Source: Campylobacteraceae bacterium
GTDB lineage: Bacteria; Campylobacterota; Campylobacteria; Campylobacterales; Sulfurovaceae
DNA length: 16,139 bases
Reading direction: 5' to 3'
NCBI GenBank assembly: GCA_027083895.1
Contig: JALWMN010000114.1
Span: 1-16,139 of the forward strand
The notes beneath the pieces are model-generated. The model was not told where the DNA came from, searched no databases, and saw only the letters and a program-made list of their open reading frames with translations. Shown here in pieces: positions 5,863-15,442 of this stretch; the first letter of the stretch is position 1, and each line of letters opens with the position of its first letter. Made by a program: the position numbers and the translations under genes.

Positions 5863-8455
5863 GATTGAAGAGGTGGCTCTTGAAGCTGGTGCAAGCGACA
5901 AGGTTGCACTCGAGAAGGCCAAAGAGTTAGGATTTAAGGTAAGAGCAAAAAATAGTACTATTAATGAGCAGCAAGCAGAAATTTTAATGAACTATCTTAT
6001 ATCAGGAAAGCTACCAGAAGGGTTTGTAAAAGAGGAGCCTAAGAGTCAAAAGGGTGCCAAAGAGAGTGCAAATAGAGAGTCTCAATCGAAGAGTGAGACT
6101 AAAAAGGAAGTAGCAGAGACGAAGAAAACAGAGGGTGTAGAGACACAACAGCAAAAAGAGCAAGTGCTAAAAGAGGAGACAAAAAAGGTTGCAAAGAAGC
6201 GAAAAGGGATTGTAGCTACACCAAAAGAGAGTAAAGAAGAGGTTGTAGAGACACAAGAGAGTGTTAAAAAAGAGCCTAAAAAGCGTCGTGGTATTACTAT
6301 TGTAAAGAAGAAGAATCCAAAACCAGCTCCGAAAGAGGAGCCACCAAAGAGTCAAAAGAGTGAATTGGCTAAAGAGCAACAGCCATCAGGAAAGAAAAAG
6401 AAGAAAAAAGCCCCTGTAGCCGCTAAAGAGAGTGGACATAAAATTGATCTTTTTGATAGAAATTTAGGGGATACAAATGAGATATATGAGCAAGAGGAGA
6501 TTGTACTTTTAGACTTCTCAGATAAGATTATCTATGAAGAGGCACAACGTCAAGAGCTTCGCAAAAAAGAGGAGAGTCGAAAAAGAGCTGTAATGGGTGG
6601 TTCGCAAAAGCATTTAGCAAACCGTGTGCAGCATAGAACTCCAAGTAGGCGTAAAAAGAAAAAAAGAGATTATAAAAAAGATGCTGAACCCAAAAAGGTT
6701 GATGTGGTTAAGATTCCAGAAGATGTACGTGTTTATGAGTTTGCTGAGAAGATAGGAAGAAGTGTAGGCGAGATTGTAAAGGTTCTCTTTGAGCTTGGAA
6801 CAATGGTTACAAAGAATGACTTCTTAGATAAGGACTCTATTGAGATTTTAGCAGAAGAGTTTGGTGTAAAAGTGGAGACAATCAATCCACTTGACCTCTT
6901 AGATTATGTTGCTCAGTATGATGCAATTCCTAATGAGACTGAAGAGGAGAGACCACCAGTAGTTACAATTATGGGGCATGTTGATCATGGGAAGACTTCG
7001 CTTTTAGATAAGATTCGATCTACAAAAGTGGCAGCCAAAGAGGCGGGTGGTATTACGCAGCATGTTGGAGCTTATCAGGTTGAGAAGGATGGTAAGAAGA
7101 TTACATTTATCGATACCCCAGGTCACTCAGCCTTTACTCAGATGCGAGCACGTGGTGCACAAGCTACCGATATTGCAATTATTGTAGTTGCTGCAGATGA
7201 TGGTGTAATGCCACAAACCAAAGAGTCTATTTCGCATGCAAAAGCTGCAGATGTGCCAATAATTATTGCTATTAATAAAATTGATAAACCAGAAGCAAAT
7301 ATCGATAATGTCAAATCGCAGATGGCAGAGATTGGGATAGTCCCTGTTGATTGGGGTGGCGAATATGAATTTGTTCCAGTATCAGCCCATAGTGGTGAGG
7401 GGATTGATGATCTGCTTGAGACAATATTGCTGCAAGCTGAGATTATGGAGCTTAGAGCAGATCCAAATAGAAAAGCAAAAGCGATAGTTATTGAGAGTTC
7501 ACTGGAGAAAGGCTTGGGTGCAGTTGCAAATATTATTGTAAAGAATGGAAGTTTGAGTGTTGGAGATAATGTAATAGCTGGTATTACCTATGGGCGTGTA
7601 AGAACAATGATCTTAGATGATGGAAGTAGAGCTAAAAAAATTGGTCCTAGTACACCAGCAGCTGTAGTAGGTTTAAATGAGGTGCCACAAGCTGGAGATA
7701 TTGTTGTAGCTGTAGAGAGTGAGAAAGAGGCAAGAGAGATTGCTCAAAAGAGAAAAGAGTTAGCCCGTATTAAAGAGCTCTCAAAATCGACAAAAGTCTC
7801 TTTAGATGAATTAAGTGATCTAATTGCAGAAGGGAAAGTAAAGAAGCTGCCAGTACTTATTAAAGCAGATGTGCAAGGTTCTCTAGAGGCTATTAAAAAG
7901 GCACTTGAGGAGCTTAAAAATGATGAGGTGCAGATCCAGATTATCCATAGTGGTATAGGGGGTATTACAGAGAGTGATGTGATTTTAGCTGATGCGAGTG
8001 AGCACTGCTATATTATTGGATTTAATGTGCGTCCAACTGGAGCAGTCAAGAATAAAGCAAAAGAGCTAGGTGTTGAGATTAAAACTTATAGTATTATCTA
8101 TGATCTTTTAGATGATGCAAAAGCTCTCCTTAGTGGATTGATGAGTCCAGTGGTTAAAGAGGAGATTATAGGGCAAGCAGAGGTTCGCCAGACATTTACT
8201 GTTGCAAAAGTTGGTACAATTGCAGGTTGTATGGTGATTGATGGTAAGATAGAGAGAAATGCAGGTGCACGTTTAATTCGCAATGGAGTGGTTGTTTATA
8301 CAACAAAGATCAGTTCACTTAAACGATTTAATGATGATGTTAAAGAGGTGAAAAAGGGGTATGAGTGTGGTATTATGCTTGAGAACTTTAATGATATCAA
8401 AGAGGGTGATGTAATTGAAGCCTTTAAAGAGGTTGAGGAGCAAGCGAGTTTATGA
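5849..8455 (+). CDS. infB: Translation initiation factor IF-2
   Basis: IF2 is the GTPase that brings fMet-tRNA to the 30S subunit and promotes subunit joining. The 868 residues show a first IF2_N module (about 1-55), a long Lys/Glu/Gln-rich, probably disordered linker (about 60-280) and a second IF2_N module (about 285-345). The G domain follows, with G1 GHVDHGKT from G376, G3 DTPGH from D422, G4 NKID from N476 and a G5-like SAHSGEG. The beta-barrel and fMet-tRNA-binding domains complete the protein to its end. GAAGGAG at 5832-5838, inside ylxR, is an excellent ribosome site. It ends with an ATGA overlap with rbfA. nusA, which precedes infB in many bacteria, is not here. Confidence 0.98.
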   Translation: MSKIKIEEVALEAGASDKVALEKAKELGFKVRAKNSTINEQQAEILMNYLISGKLPEGFVKEEPKSQKGAKESANRESQSKSETKKEVAETKKTEGVETQQQKEQVLKEETKKVAKKRKGIVATPKESKEEVVETQESVKKEPKKRRGITIVKKKNPKPAPKEEPPKSQKSELAKEQQPSGKKKKKKAPVAAKESGHKIDLFDRNLGDTNEIYEQEEIVLLDFSDKIIYEEAQRQELRKKEESRKRAVMGGSQKHLANRVQHRTPSRRKKKKRDYKKDAEPKKVDVVKIPEDVRVYEFAEKIGRSVGEIVKVLFELGTMVTKNDFLDKDSIEILAEEFGVKVETINPLDLLDYVAQYDAIPNETEEERPPVVTIMGHVDHGKTSLLDKIRSTKVAAKEAGGITQHVGAYQVEKDGKKITFIDTPGHSAFTQMRARGAQATDIAIIVVAADDGVMPQTKESISHAKAADVPIIIAINKIDKPEANIDNVKSQMAEIGIVPVDWGGEYEFVPVSAHSGEGIDDLLETILLQAEIMELRADPNRKAKAIVIESSLEKGLGAVANIIVKNGSLSVGDNVIAGITYGRVRTMILDDGSRAKKIGPSTPAAVVGLNEVPQAGDIVVAVESEKEAREIAQKRKELARIKELSKSTKVSLDELSDLIAEGKVKKLPVLIKADVQGSLEAIKKALEELKNDEVQIQIIHSGIGGITESDVILADASEHCYIIGFNVRPTGAVKNKAKELGVEIKTYSIIYDLLDDAKALLSGLMSPVVKEEIIGQAEVRQTFTVAKVGTIAGCMVIDGKIERNAGARLIRNGVVVYTTKISSLKRFNDDVKEVKKGYECGIMLENFNDIKEGDVIEAFKEVEEQASL

Positions 8456-8805
8456 AGCAAGCAGAGATAAAACGGAAAAGAACGGAGGTTCTCTTAAAAG
8501 AGATTTTACCCGAAGCCTTTGCAATGTTAGATGATGAGCAGTTGCAAAACTTAATGGTAACAGAGGTTGTATGCTCTAGGGGTCGCTATGATGCGAAGGT
8601 CTATCTTGAAAAGAGTGGATTTAGCAATGAGGAACAAAGAGATATTATAAAGAAGCTAAAAAGAGTAGAGGGGTTTTTAAAAAATTATATTAGAGAGAGC
8701 GAGGGGTGGTTTCGATCTCCAAATTTCACCTTTATATTTGATGACCATCTTGAGAAGATCGCTTCACTAGATAAGCTTTTTGATCAGATCAAAAAGGAGA
8801 GCTAG
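8452..8805 (+). CDS. rbfA: Ribosome-binding factor A
   Basis: RbfA is a single KH-like-domain protein needed for late maturation of the 30S subunit and 16S rRNA 5'-end processing. The 117 residues fit the family, with the N-terminal basic helix, the [16 protein letters not shown] strand region and the helical C-terminus. The sequence itself is divergent, and position between infB and rimP is an important part of the call. The start overlaps the infB stop (ATGA), and the TAG stop shares one base with the rimP GTG start, so all three are probably translated together. Confidence 0.92.
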   Translation: MKQAEIKRKRTEVLLKEILPEAFAMLDDEQLQNLMVTEVVCSRGRYDAKVYLEKSGFSNEEQRDIIKKLKRVEGFLKNYIRESEGWFRSPNFTFIFDDHLEKIASLDKLFDQIKKES

Positions 8806-9233
8806 TGGCACTTATTGATTCAATAGAGAAGATTGTAAAATCGTATGGTGCAACATTGTATGATAGCGAAATTGTACAGGAGAATGGTGAAACAATCTTT
8901 CGAGTCACAGTTATAAGAGATGGTGGCGTTGATATTGATCTTTGTAGTGATATCTCAAGAGATATTTCGCCTCTATTAGATATTACTCCTCCAGTAAATG
9001 GTGAATATCGATTTGAAGTTAGTTCACCTGGTGTTGAGAGGAAACTTACAAAGCCTGAACACTTTAAACACTCTATAGGAGAAAAGGTAAAAGTAAAAGT
9101 ACTTGGTGGCAAAAAGAGTAAAGGGAGACTCATCGAAGCTACAGATGAGGGTATTGCTATTGAGACAAAAGAGGGTATAGAGCATTACAACTTTAGTGAG
9201 CTAGGTACAGTAAAAACATATTTTGAGTGGTAA
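8805..9233 (+). CDS. rimP: Ribosome maturation factor RimP
   Basis: RimP assists early 30S assembly. The 142-residue protein shows the N-terminal alpha/beta domain with the family-specific YRFEVSSPGVERKL segment and a C-terminal SH3-like barrel (from KVKVKVLGGKKSKGRL). The start is GTG 8805, overlapping the rbfA stop by one base, with AAGGAG just upstream. It is the last gene of this run; the gene on the far side is convergent. Its position downstream of infB-rbfA differs from the rimP-nusA-infB order of E. coli but is usual in Campylobacterota. Confidence 0.93.
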   Translation: MALIDSIEKIVKSYGATLYDSEIVQENGETIFRVTVIRDGGVDIDLCSDISRDISPLLDITPPVNGEYRFEVSSPGVERKLTKPEHFKHSIGEKVKVKVLGGKKSKGRLIEATDEGIAIETKEGIEHYNFSELGTVKTYFEW

Positions 9234-9253
9234 GGGAGAGGCTTAAAGCGAAA

Positions 9254-9278
9254 AGCTAAGAGCATAGAGCTCAGAGCT
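9254..9278. terminator. Small hairpin between convergent rimP and HIT genes
   Basis: AGCT (9254-9257) and GAGC (9260-9263) pair with GCTC (9269-9272) and AGCT (9275-9278) around an ATAGA loop, with a two-base mismatch. A second weak stem, TAGTTA/TAACTA, lies at 9278-9300. Neither is followed by a T-run, so termination is only plausible from position. Confidence 0.25.
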
Positions 9279-9308
9279 AGTTAGATCTGAATTTTAACTA
9301 AGTAACAG

Positions 9309-9665
9309 TTATATACTCTTGTGTGGATCACTCTCTTGGTAGTGTTTCCAGATGAGTTTTCCGCCACCTAGCACATGGATATGGAGATGTTTAATCTCTT
9401 GTCCCCCATCATTACCAATATTGGTAATTAATCGATAGCCACTCTTATCTAATCCAATCTTTTTGCAGAGTTCTTGGATAAATGGTGTCATTGCTGCCAT
9501 AGTTTGGCTATCGACCTCTTGGAATGACTCTATATGCTCTTTAGGAATTACTAAAATATGGATTGGAGCTGCTGGATTAATATCGTGGAATGCTACAAAT
9601 TGTTCATTCTCTAAAACTTTATTACTAGGAATTTTACCCTCTACAATTTTGCAAAATATACACAT
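9309..9665 (-). CDS. HIT-family (HINT-like) nucleotide hydrolase
   Basis: This 118-residue protein has the histidine-triad motif H93-L-H95-I-H97 (KHLHIHVLGG), where the middle His is the usual nucleophile. The N-terminal Cys pair MCIFC (C2, C5) together with H44 fits the zinc site of bacterial HINT proteins. Family members hydrolyse purine nucleoside phosphoramidates or aminoacyl-adenylates in the cytoplasm; the true substrate is unknown. The ribosome site AAGGAG, read on the - strand, lies 5 nt before the ATG. It is divergent from pheS with 156 bp between, a pairing also found in other Campylobacterota. A role in clearing aminoacyl-AMP leaked by the neighbouring synthetase is only inference. 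Confidence 0.95.
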   Translation of the reverse strand: MCIFCKIVEGKIPSNKVLENEQFVAFHDINPAAPIHILVIPKEHIESFQEVDSQTMAAMTPFIQELCKKIGLDKSGYRLITNIGNDGGQEIKHLHIHVLGGGKLIWKHYQESDPHKSI

Positions 9666-9693
9666 CGATTCTCCTTATTTTTTATTTTTCAAA

Positions 9694-9702
9694 AGTATAG
9701 CA
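9694..9702 (-). promoter_or_regulatory. Extended -10 promoter of the HIT gene
   Basis: On the - strand, TGCTATACT (9702 down to 9694) matches TGnTAnAaT with one change, about 29 nt before the ATG, with an A/T-rich tract upstream. Transcription would start near 9687 and run into the AAGGAG ribosome site. Confidence 0.55.
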
Positions 9703-9758
9703 TATTTTTTTTCTTATTGTGTGGGGTGGAGAATATAACGACACTCTTAGAAGCTTTT

Positions 9759-9767
9759 TGCTACAAT
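9759..9767 (+). promoter_or_regulatory. Extended -10 promoter of pheS-pheT-aroA-ispH
   Basis: TGCTACAAT at 9759-9767, preceded by CTTTT, is a good extended -10. The predicted leader is about 48 nt. It contains a 6-bp hairpin (TCTCTA 9779-9784 with TAGAGA 9793-9798), and there is no Phe-rich leader peptide or T-box, so attenuation is not indicated. Confidence 0.55.
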
Positions 9768-9821
9768 TGCGAATTATATCTCTAGCTTGCTATAGAGAAA
9801 AAATAGATTAAAGAGGCCAAA

Positions 9822-10814
9822 TTGGAAGATTTAAAAAAGAAGATAGAAGCTACAGGTAGTTTAGAGGAGTTAGAGACTCTAAGGGTCTCAATTTTTGGGA
9901 AGAAGGGATTGCTAGCGGCTGAGTTTGCGAAGCTAAAAGATATTGCTCCTGAAAAGAAGAGAGATTTTGCAAAAGAGTTAAATGAGATAAAAGCCTCTCT
10001 ATCAGAGGTTTATGAGAAACAAAAAGCTATTTTAGAGGAGAAAGCACTTGAGGAGAGGCTTTCAAAAGAGGTGATTGATGTATCGCTCTATGGTTATGAG
10101 ACGACAAAAGGCTCTTTGCATCCTGTTAAAGAGACGATGGATAAGATTATTGACTACTTTAGTGCACTCAACTTTAGTGTCGAAAGTGGTCCATTGGTAG
10201 AGAATGACTTTACAAATTTCGAGGCACTCAATCTACCAAAAAACCATCCAGCTAGAGAGATGCAAGATACCTTCTTTTTGGGTGATGGAGATCTTTTGAG
10301 GACCCATACATCGCCTGTGCAGATTCGTACAATGATGAGTCGTAAGCCACCTATACGTATGATTGCACCCGGAGCTGTATTTAGGCGCGATTATGACTTA
10401 ACACATACACCAATGTTCCATCAGGTAGAGGGTTTAGTGGTTGATAAGAGTGGAGTTGTAAGTTTTGCAAATTTAAAATCTATCTTAACAGATTTTCTCC
10501 ACTATATGTTTGGAGATGTTAAGGTGCGATTTAGACCAAGCTTCTTTCCATTTACGGAGCCAAGTACAGAGGTAGATATAAGCTGTATCTTTTGTGGCGG
10601 CAAGGGATGTAGAGTCTGTTCGCATACAGGATGGCTAGAGGTTTTAGGTAGTGGGGTTGTTGATCCTAATGTCTTTGAGGCAGTAGGCTATAAAGATGTA
10701 AGTGGATATGCATTTGGATTGGGTGTTGAGCGTTTTGCAATGTTACTACATAGGGTACCAGATTTACGTTCGCTATTTGAAGGAGATATTCGATTATTGG
10801 AGCAGTTTAGATGA
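9822..10814 (+). CDS. pheS: Phenylalanyl-tRNA synthetase alpha subunit
   Basis: PheS is the catalytic subunit of the (alpha-beta)2 PheRS that charges tRNA-Phe. The 330 residues comprise an N-terminal coiled coil (about 1-85), a class II motif 2 region [21 protein letters not shown] (184-204, with the active-site RRD and H200) and motif 3 [12 protein letters not shown] (299-310). C255, C258, C263 and C266 form a CxxC-x4-CxxC cluster, a feature found in many PheS proteins and possibly zinc-binding. The start is TTG 9822 with AAGAGG at 9811-9816; this gives the usual family length. The stop overlaps the pheT ATG by 4 nt. Confidence 0.97.
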   Translation: MEDLKKKIEATGSLEELETLRVSIFGKKGLLAAEFAKLKDIAPEKKRDFAKELNEIKASLSEVYEKQKAILEEKALEERLSKEVIDVSLYGYETTKGSLHPVKETMDKIIDYFSALNFSVESGPLVENDFTNFEALNLPKNHPAREMQDTFFLGDGDLLRTHTSPVQIRTMMSRKPPIRMIAPGAVFRRDYDLTHTPMFHQVEGLVVDKSGVVSFANLKSILTDFLHYMFGDVKVRFRPSFFPFTEPSTEVDISCIFCGGKGCRVCSHTGWLEVLGSGVVDPNVFEAVGYKDVSGYAFGLGVERFAMLLHRVPDLRSLFEGDIRLLEQFR

Positions 10815-13156
10815 TAGTTACAAGAAGTTGGTTGGAAGAGTATATAGATTTAAACGATGTTGATAATAGTAGATTAAATACTACACTCAACAGTATTGGT
10901 TTAGAGGTTGACTCTATTGAAGAGTATACTTTTGATGAGCGTGTAGTTGTAGGGAAGATTATAAGTTGCAGTAAGCATCCAAATGCAGATAAATTAAATC
11001 TTTGCGAAGTGGATATTGGTAGCGAAGTTGTCTCGATTGTGTGTGGTGCAGCAAATGTTGTGGATGCAAAATATGTTGCAGTTGCAACACTTGGTGCAGT
11101 TTTGCCGGGTGATTTTAAAATTAAAAAAGCGAAGCTTCGCGGTGTAGAGAGTTATGGCATGATCTGCTCAAGTAGTGAGCTTGGTCTCCCGAAGCTTGAA
11201 GATGGAATTATGATTCTAGATGAGAGTATTGGGGAGATGGTGCCTGGAAAGCCACTGAATGAGTATCCATCTATTGCAGATACAGTAATCGATATTGAGT
11301 TGACTGCAAATCGTGGGGATTGCGATAGTATCCATGGTGTTGCAAGAGATCTTGCAGCTGCTCTTGAGAAGGAGCTCAAACCATTTGAGTTTGAGGTAAA
11401 AAATAGAAGCGTCATAGGTGTTGCAAGAGAGTTGCAAGTAGAGTGTAGATGCGACACAGAGTGTGTTCTTGCATACTCAATTGTTGAAGGTGAGGGCTTT
11501 AAAAGTAGCTTTTTGCAGCGTCTTCGTTTAGCGTTTATAAAAAGTGAAGCAAATGATGATCTTGAGAGACTCTTAGCTTATGCACAGCATGAGAGTGGTG
11601 TACTTTTATGTGCATATGATTTTGCAAAACTGCACTCTTTAAGTGGTGATGTTGTGAAGCTTATGATTAAAGAGCAGCAAAATGCAACTGTAACCGTTGA
11701 ATGTGGTGGAGAGATCTTATCTATTGTTGGAGTGAGTCAAAAGAGTGACTATAAAGCTAATTTTAAGAGCACAAAAGTACTCTTAGAGGCTAGTTATATC
11801 GACCCAGAGTTTGTTGTTGAGGGGGTCTATGCAAATAAACTCCAAACCGATGCACTCTACTATAATAGTTCTCGTGGGAGTGAAACTGCAATCGATTTTG
11901 GAATGAAGAAGCTGCAGCATGAGATTTTACGGGTTAATAGTGAAGTGCGATTCTCAAGTGCAGATGTTATTGCATGTGAGTATAGAGAAGGGTTAAAAGT
12001 CTCAGTAAAGGTGAGTGAGATCAATAGTATTATTGGGGCAGAGTTATCAAAAGCAGAGATTGTAAATATTTTAATGCGATTAGGGTTTGATGTACAAAAG
12101 GTCGATAGTGATGTCTTTGCTGTTGTGATTCCACCCTATAGACACGATATTAAAAATAGCCACGATATTGCAGAAGAGGTATTGCGGATTTATGGAATAG
12201 ATAATATTAAAGAGCAGCCATTAAAAGTTGTTGAAGCCAATAGAATTAATGATACCTACCTCTATTATCGATCATTAAGAGATATTCGAGAGCGTGCCAT
12301 TGCAGCAAACTTCTATGAGGCATTGACATATGCATTTTCAAATAAAGAGTTATTGCAGAGGTTTGGTTTTGATACTGTAGATGAGAAGCTTGATTTGCTC
12401 AATCCAATAGTTCAAGAGTTAAATACTCTTCGAACAACTATTTTAGTAAATCTTCTTGAAGCAGCAAAACGTAATGTAAACTACGGGAAGAAGCGAATAG
12501 GGCTTTTTGAGGTAGGAACTATCTTTGCAAAAGATCGCAAAGAGTATGATGTTATCACTTTCCTCCTAAGTGGTGAAGAGCAAAGAGCGAATGTGCACAA
12601 TAGTGCAAAGGCTAAGATGGTTGATTTAGAGAGTTTTGTAGCAAAAATTGGGAGTGTTATTGGGGAGTTTCGTTTAGAACCTTTAGAGAAAAAGAGTGGA
12701 TTGATGCATCCATATATTGCAGCTGCAATTATAAAAGATGGAGAGTATGTTGGGTCTCTTGCCAAACTTCATCCTAAAATTGCTGATGAGTTTGGTCTCA
12801 AAGATACATTCATTGCTGAGATTTTAATAGAGAAGATTCTGCCAAAGCATATTAATGCTCATGCACTCTCTAACTTTCAAGCAGTTACAAAGGATCTCTC
12901 AGTTGTTATTAATAAGAGTTTACCATTTTATGAAGTGGCCAAAGTACTCCAAGAGCTTAAGGCAAAAGAGGCAATTTTAAAAGATTTCTATCCACTCGAT
13001 ATATATGAAGATGCCAGTTTAGGCGATAAAAAGAGTTTAACTATTCGTTTTACGCTCCAATCTGATCAAGCGACACTGAGTGATAGCGAGATAGAGAGTG
13101 TAATGCATAGAATTTTAGAGACCTTGCAAGAGCATTTTGGAGCAACACTACGATGA
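10811..13156 (+). CDS. pheT: Phenylalanyl-tRNA synthetase beta subunit
   Basis: This 781-residue beta subunit has a tRNA-binding (EMAP/OB) domain at about 40-150 ([20 protein letters not shown]), a B3/B4 domain at about 200-380, a B5 domain at about 395-470 (PPYRHDI), a catalytic-like core, and a C-terminal anticodon-binding FDX-ACB domain (about 685-781). The B3/B4 domain, which in other bacteria removes mischarged Tyr from tRNA-Phe, looks eroded. The usual VVDVTNY segment is not recognisable, the conserved His of HAFD is Cys (C267, CAYD), and the RYERGVDP segment is replaced by [10 protein letters not shown] and LEAS-like motifs remain. Overlaps with pheS and aroA are 4 nt each. The identity is firm; loss of editing is inference. 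Confidence 0.97.
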   Translation: MIVTRSWLEEYIDLNDVDNSRLNTTLNSIGLEVDSIEEYTFDERVVVGKIISCSKHPNADKLNLCEVDIGSEVVSIVCGAANVVDAKYVAVATLGAVLPGDFKIKKAKLRGVESYGMICSSSELGLPKLEDGIMILDESIGEMVPGKPLNEYPSIADTVIDIELTANRGDCDSIHGVARDLAAALEKELKPFEFEVKNRSVIGVARELQVECRCDTECVLAYSIVEGEGFKSSFLQRLRLAFIKSEANDDLERLLAYAQHESGVLLCAYDFAKLHSLSGDVVKLMIKEQQNATVTVECGGEILSIVGVSQKSDYKANFKSTKVLLEASYIDPEFVVEGVYANKLQTDALYYNSSRGSETAIDFGMKKLQHEILRVNSEVRFSSADVIACEYREGLKVSVKVSEINSIIGAELSKAEIVNILMRLGFDVQKVDSDVFAVVIPPYRHDIKNSHDIAEEVLRIYGIDNIKEQPLKVVEANRINDTYLYYRSLRDIRERAIAANFYEALTYAFSNKELLQRFGFDTVDEKLDLLNPIVQELNTLRTTILVNLLEAAKRNVNYGKKRIGLFEVGTIFAKDRKEYDVITFLLSGEEQRANVHNSAKAKMVDLESFVAKIGSVIGEFRLEPLEKKSGLMHPYIAAAIIKDGEYVGSLAKLHPKIADEFGLKDTFIAEILIEKILPKHINAHALSNFQAVTKDLSVVINKSLPFYEVAKVLQELKAKEAILKDFYPLDIYEDASLGDKKSLTIRFTLQSDQATLSDSEIESVMHRILETLQEHFGATLR

Positions 13157-14457
13157 AAAGAGCCAAAGTTGCAAAGTTGAAGAAGCCATTTTCATTAGAG
13201 TGTGCAGATATAGCGGCTGATAAATCTATTTCGCATCGGTGTGCGATGTTTGCTCTTTTAAGTCGCGGGAGATCGAAGATTAAGAATTTTCTTATGGCAG
13301 AAGATACCCTTGCCTCTTTGGAGATTGCCAAGCTTCTTGGTGCAGCAGTAGAGCAAAATGGAGATATGGTTACTATAGAGGCACCGTTAGAGATTAAAGA
13401 GCCTGCAGAGATTTTAGATTGTGGGAATGCAGGAACTGGGATGCGGCTATATTGTGGGCTATTAAGTGGAATTGATGGGAGTTTTGTCCTTACTGGAGAT
13501 AAATATTTGCGAGAGCGGCCAATGGCAAGGGTTACTAAGCCGCTTCGAGCTATTGGTGCAAGAGTTGATGGACGAGAAGAGGGGAATAAGGCTCCACTTC
13601 ATATTCGTGGTGGAAAACTTAAGAGCTTTGTTTATGAGTCCCCTATCGATTCTGCTCAGGTAAAGTCAGCTCTTATATTAGCAGCACTTCATGCTAATAG
13701 CAAGAGTCTCTATAGGGAGAGTTTTTTAAGTCGTGATCATAGCGAGCGGATGCTTCGTGGAATGGGTGCAAAGATAGAGAGTGTTATAAAAGATGGCAAA
13801 GAGTGGTTGGAGATTACTCCACTAGAGAAACCTCTAGAACCTTTAGAGATAACTGTACCAGCAGATCCATCTAGTGGATTCTTTTTTGCTGTTGCTGCTG
13901 CGATAACTCCTGGAGCAGAGGTTATTTTGAAAAATATCAGTTTAAATCCTACACGAATAGAGGCATATAGGGTTTTAGAGCGTATGGGTGCGTCTATTTC
14001 GTATCACCTTAAAGAGGATAAGTATGAGCCAATTGGTGATATTCATATAGCATATAATGGGCGGCTTAAGGGTGTTATGGTAGACTCTAAGATAGCATGG
14101 CTTATAGATGAGTTACCAGCCCTTGCGATTGCTATGAGTCTTGCTGAGGGTAGCAGCACTGTTTGTAATGCTAAAGAGTTGCGTGTTAAAGAGAGTGACC
14201 GAATTGCTGTTATCGTAGATGGGTTGCGAAGATGCGGTATAGAGGTTGAAGAGTATGAAGATGGCTATAGAATATATGGCGGTGAGCTTAAACATGCTGT
14301 AATAAATAGCCATGGTGACCATCGGATTGCAATGAGTTTTTCGATAGCGGGGTTGATTTGCGGTATGGAGATAGAGGATATAGCGTGTGTTGATACCTCA
14401 TTTCCAAATTTTTTTGATATCTTACAGCAGATTACAGGGGTTGAGTTTGAAGATTGA
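13153..14457 (+). CDS. aroA: 3-phosphoshikimate 1-carboxyvinyltransferase (EPSP synthase)
   Basis: AroA joins shikimate-3-phosphate and phosphoenolpyruvate in aromatic amino-acid synthesis. The 434-residue protein contains DKSISHR (23-29), [10 protein letters not shown] (90-99), [12 protein letters not shown] (121-132), SAQVKSA (167-173), SRDHSERML (193-201), LNPTR (264-268), the catalytic IDELP (318-322), ELRVKESDR (342-350) and GDHRIAMS (388-395). SAQxK, RDHSE and NPTR resemble class II (CP4-like) enzymes, but the NAGTG loop keeps glycine (G94) where CP4 has alanine. ATG 13153 overlaps the pheT stop by 4 nt, and the end overlaps ispH by 11 nt. Making Phe precursors beside PheRS in one transcript is a conserved arrangement here. 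Confidence 0.97.
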   Translation: MKRAKVAKLKKPFSLECADIAADKSISHRCAMFALLSRGRSKIKNFLMAEDTLASLEIAKLLGAAVEQNGDMVTIEAPLEIKEPAEILDCGNAGTGMRLYCGLLSGIDGSFVLTGDKYLRERPMARVTKPLRAIGARVDGREEGNKAPLHIRGGKLKSFVYESPIDSAQVKSALILAALHANSKSLYRESFLSRDHSERMLRGMGAKIESVIKDGKEWLEITPLEKPLEPLEITVPADPSSGFFFAVAAAITPGAEVILKNISLNPTRIEAYRVLERMGASISYHLKEDKYEPIGDIHIAYNGRLKGVMVDSKIAWLIDELPALAIAMSLAEGSSTVCNAKELRVKESDRIAVIVDGLRRCGIEVEEYEDGYRIYGGELKHAVINSHGDHRIAMSFSIAGLICGMEIEDIACVDTSFPNFFDILQQITGVEFED

Positions 14458-15289
14458 GTTAGCAAAATCTTATGGTTTCTGTTATGGTGTAAAGAGGGCA
14501 ATTAATATTGCTGAGAAGCATCCAAACAGTGTAACATTTGGACCGCTTATTCACAATAAAGATGAGATAGAGCGTTTGGAGAAGAAACATCAAGTGGGGC
14601 TTGTAGAGACACTTGAAGAGGCTAAGAAGTACGATACTGTTATTATTCGAACACATGGTATTACAAAAGAGAGACTCAAGAGACTCAAATCTGAAGGGAA
14701 GAAGATTATTAATGCAACTTGCCCCTATGTAACAACACCGCAGCAGATAGTTGAGAAGATGAGTAAAGAGGGGTATACTATAGTTATTTTTGGTGATAAA
14801 CAGCATCCAGAGATTCAGGGGGTAGCAAGTTATAGTGTTTTGCCCGAGAAGACATTTACGATTTTAAGTGAAGATGAGATTATAGGGCTTCCGCTTGGTC
14901 CTAAAGTAGCCCTTGTTGCACAAACAACAAGAAAGCCAGAGGCATACCAGAGAATTGCTGCTAAACTTGTAGCAAGAGTGCAGGAATTAAGGGTATTTAA
15001 TACAATCTGCAATGCCACTTTTGAGAATCAAGCTGCAACTGAAGAGTTGGCTCGAAAGAGTGATATTATGATTATTGTTGGTGGGAAAAACTCCTCAAAT
15101 ACAAAGCAGCTCTTTTATATTTGCCAAAATTATCTAGATAGCTGCTACCATATAGAAAATAGTAATGAGATAAAAGCAGCTTGGTTTGATGGAAAAGAGC
15201 GGTGTGGCGTAACTGCTGGAGCATCAACTCCAGATTGGATAATAGAAGATGTTATTGCTAAGATCAAGGAGTTGACAAAAGAGTCCTAA
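14447..15289 (+). CDS. ispH: 4-hydroxy-3-methylbut-2-enyl diphosphate reductase (IspH)
   Basis: IspH is the [4Fe-4S] enzyme of the last step of the MEP isoprenoid pathway, giving IPP and DMAPP. With TTG 14447 as start the protein has 280 residues and begins in the family manner with the motif [12 protein letters not shown]. The cluster ligands are C12, C92 (ATCPYV) and C188 ([10 protein letters not shown]). Substrate-binding THG (69-71), KQHPEIQGV (118-126) and VGGKNSSNT are present. An AGGGG at 14436-14440 is 6 nt before this TTG. An upstream ATG at 14387 would add 20 residues lying within aroA and is unlikely. TTG 14441 is a weaker alternative. It is coupled to aroA by an 11-nt overlap. Confidence 0.96.
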   Translation: MKIELAKSYGFCYGVKRAINIAEKHPNSVTFGPLIHNKDEIERLEKKHQVGLVETLEEAKKYDTVIIRTHGITKERLKRLKSEGKKIINATCPYVTTPQQIVEKMSKEGYTIVIFGDKQHPEIQGVASYSVLPEKTFTILSEDEIIGLPLGPKVALVAQTTRKPEAYQRIAAKLVARVQELRVFNTICNATFENQAATEELARKSDIMIIVGGKNSSNTKQLFYICQNYLDSCYHIENSNEIKAAWFDGKERCGVTAGASTPDWIIEDVIAKIKELTKES

Positions 15290-15295
15290 CTCTTT
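15278..15295 (+). terminator. Hairpin over the ispH stop codon
   Basis: AAAGAGT (15278-15284) pairs with ACTCTTT (15289-15295) around a CCTA loop that contains part of the stop codon region. The sequence after it is AT-rich but has no real T-run, so termination is weakly supported; it separates ispH from the rpsA promoter. Confidence 0.3.
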
Positions 15296-15405
15296 GATAA
15301 TATTGAGATCTTCTACTAAGTTGCTTACTTATTACCTTTTGAAGTGCTTGGTGAGATATTTCTTGCTATTTTATAATTTTTCTATCCATTTTAAACAAAA
15401 AAGAG

Positions 15406-15411
15406 TATAAT
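15406..15411 (+). promoter_or_regulatory. -10 box of rpsA promoter
   Basis: TATAAT at 15406-15411 lies 31 nt before the rpsA ATG in AT-rich DNA. A second TATAAT is at 15372-15377, so tandem promoters are possible. The 153-bp gap after ispH fits separate, strong transcription of rpsA. Confidence 0.5.
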
Positions 15412-15442
15412 GCTAGGCATATTTGGTAAAAGGGATAGGTAT

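Noticed and set aside
6167..6379. Minus-strand ORF rich in Leu and Phe opposite the IF2 linker.
   Set aside because: It is the complement of Lys/Glu codons in infB; hydrophobicity follows from the base composition and there is no ribosome site or conserved motif.
9768..9821. Attenuator or T-box controlling pheS-pheT.
   Set aside because: The leader is only about 50 nt, with no Phe-rich peptide, no T-box sequence and only a 6-bp hairpin.
10584..10619. Cysteine cluster in PheS as a novel iron-sulfur or regulatory insertion.
   Set aside because: CxxC-x4-CxxC at this place is common in PheS proteins from many bacteria, so it is not unusual.
14387..14446. Longer IspH start at ATG 14387 adding 20 residues.
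   Set aside because: The added segment is translated aroA sequence, has no family similarity, and the conserved N-terminus plus a well-spaced AGGGG point to TTG 14447.
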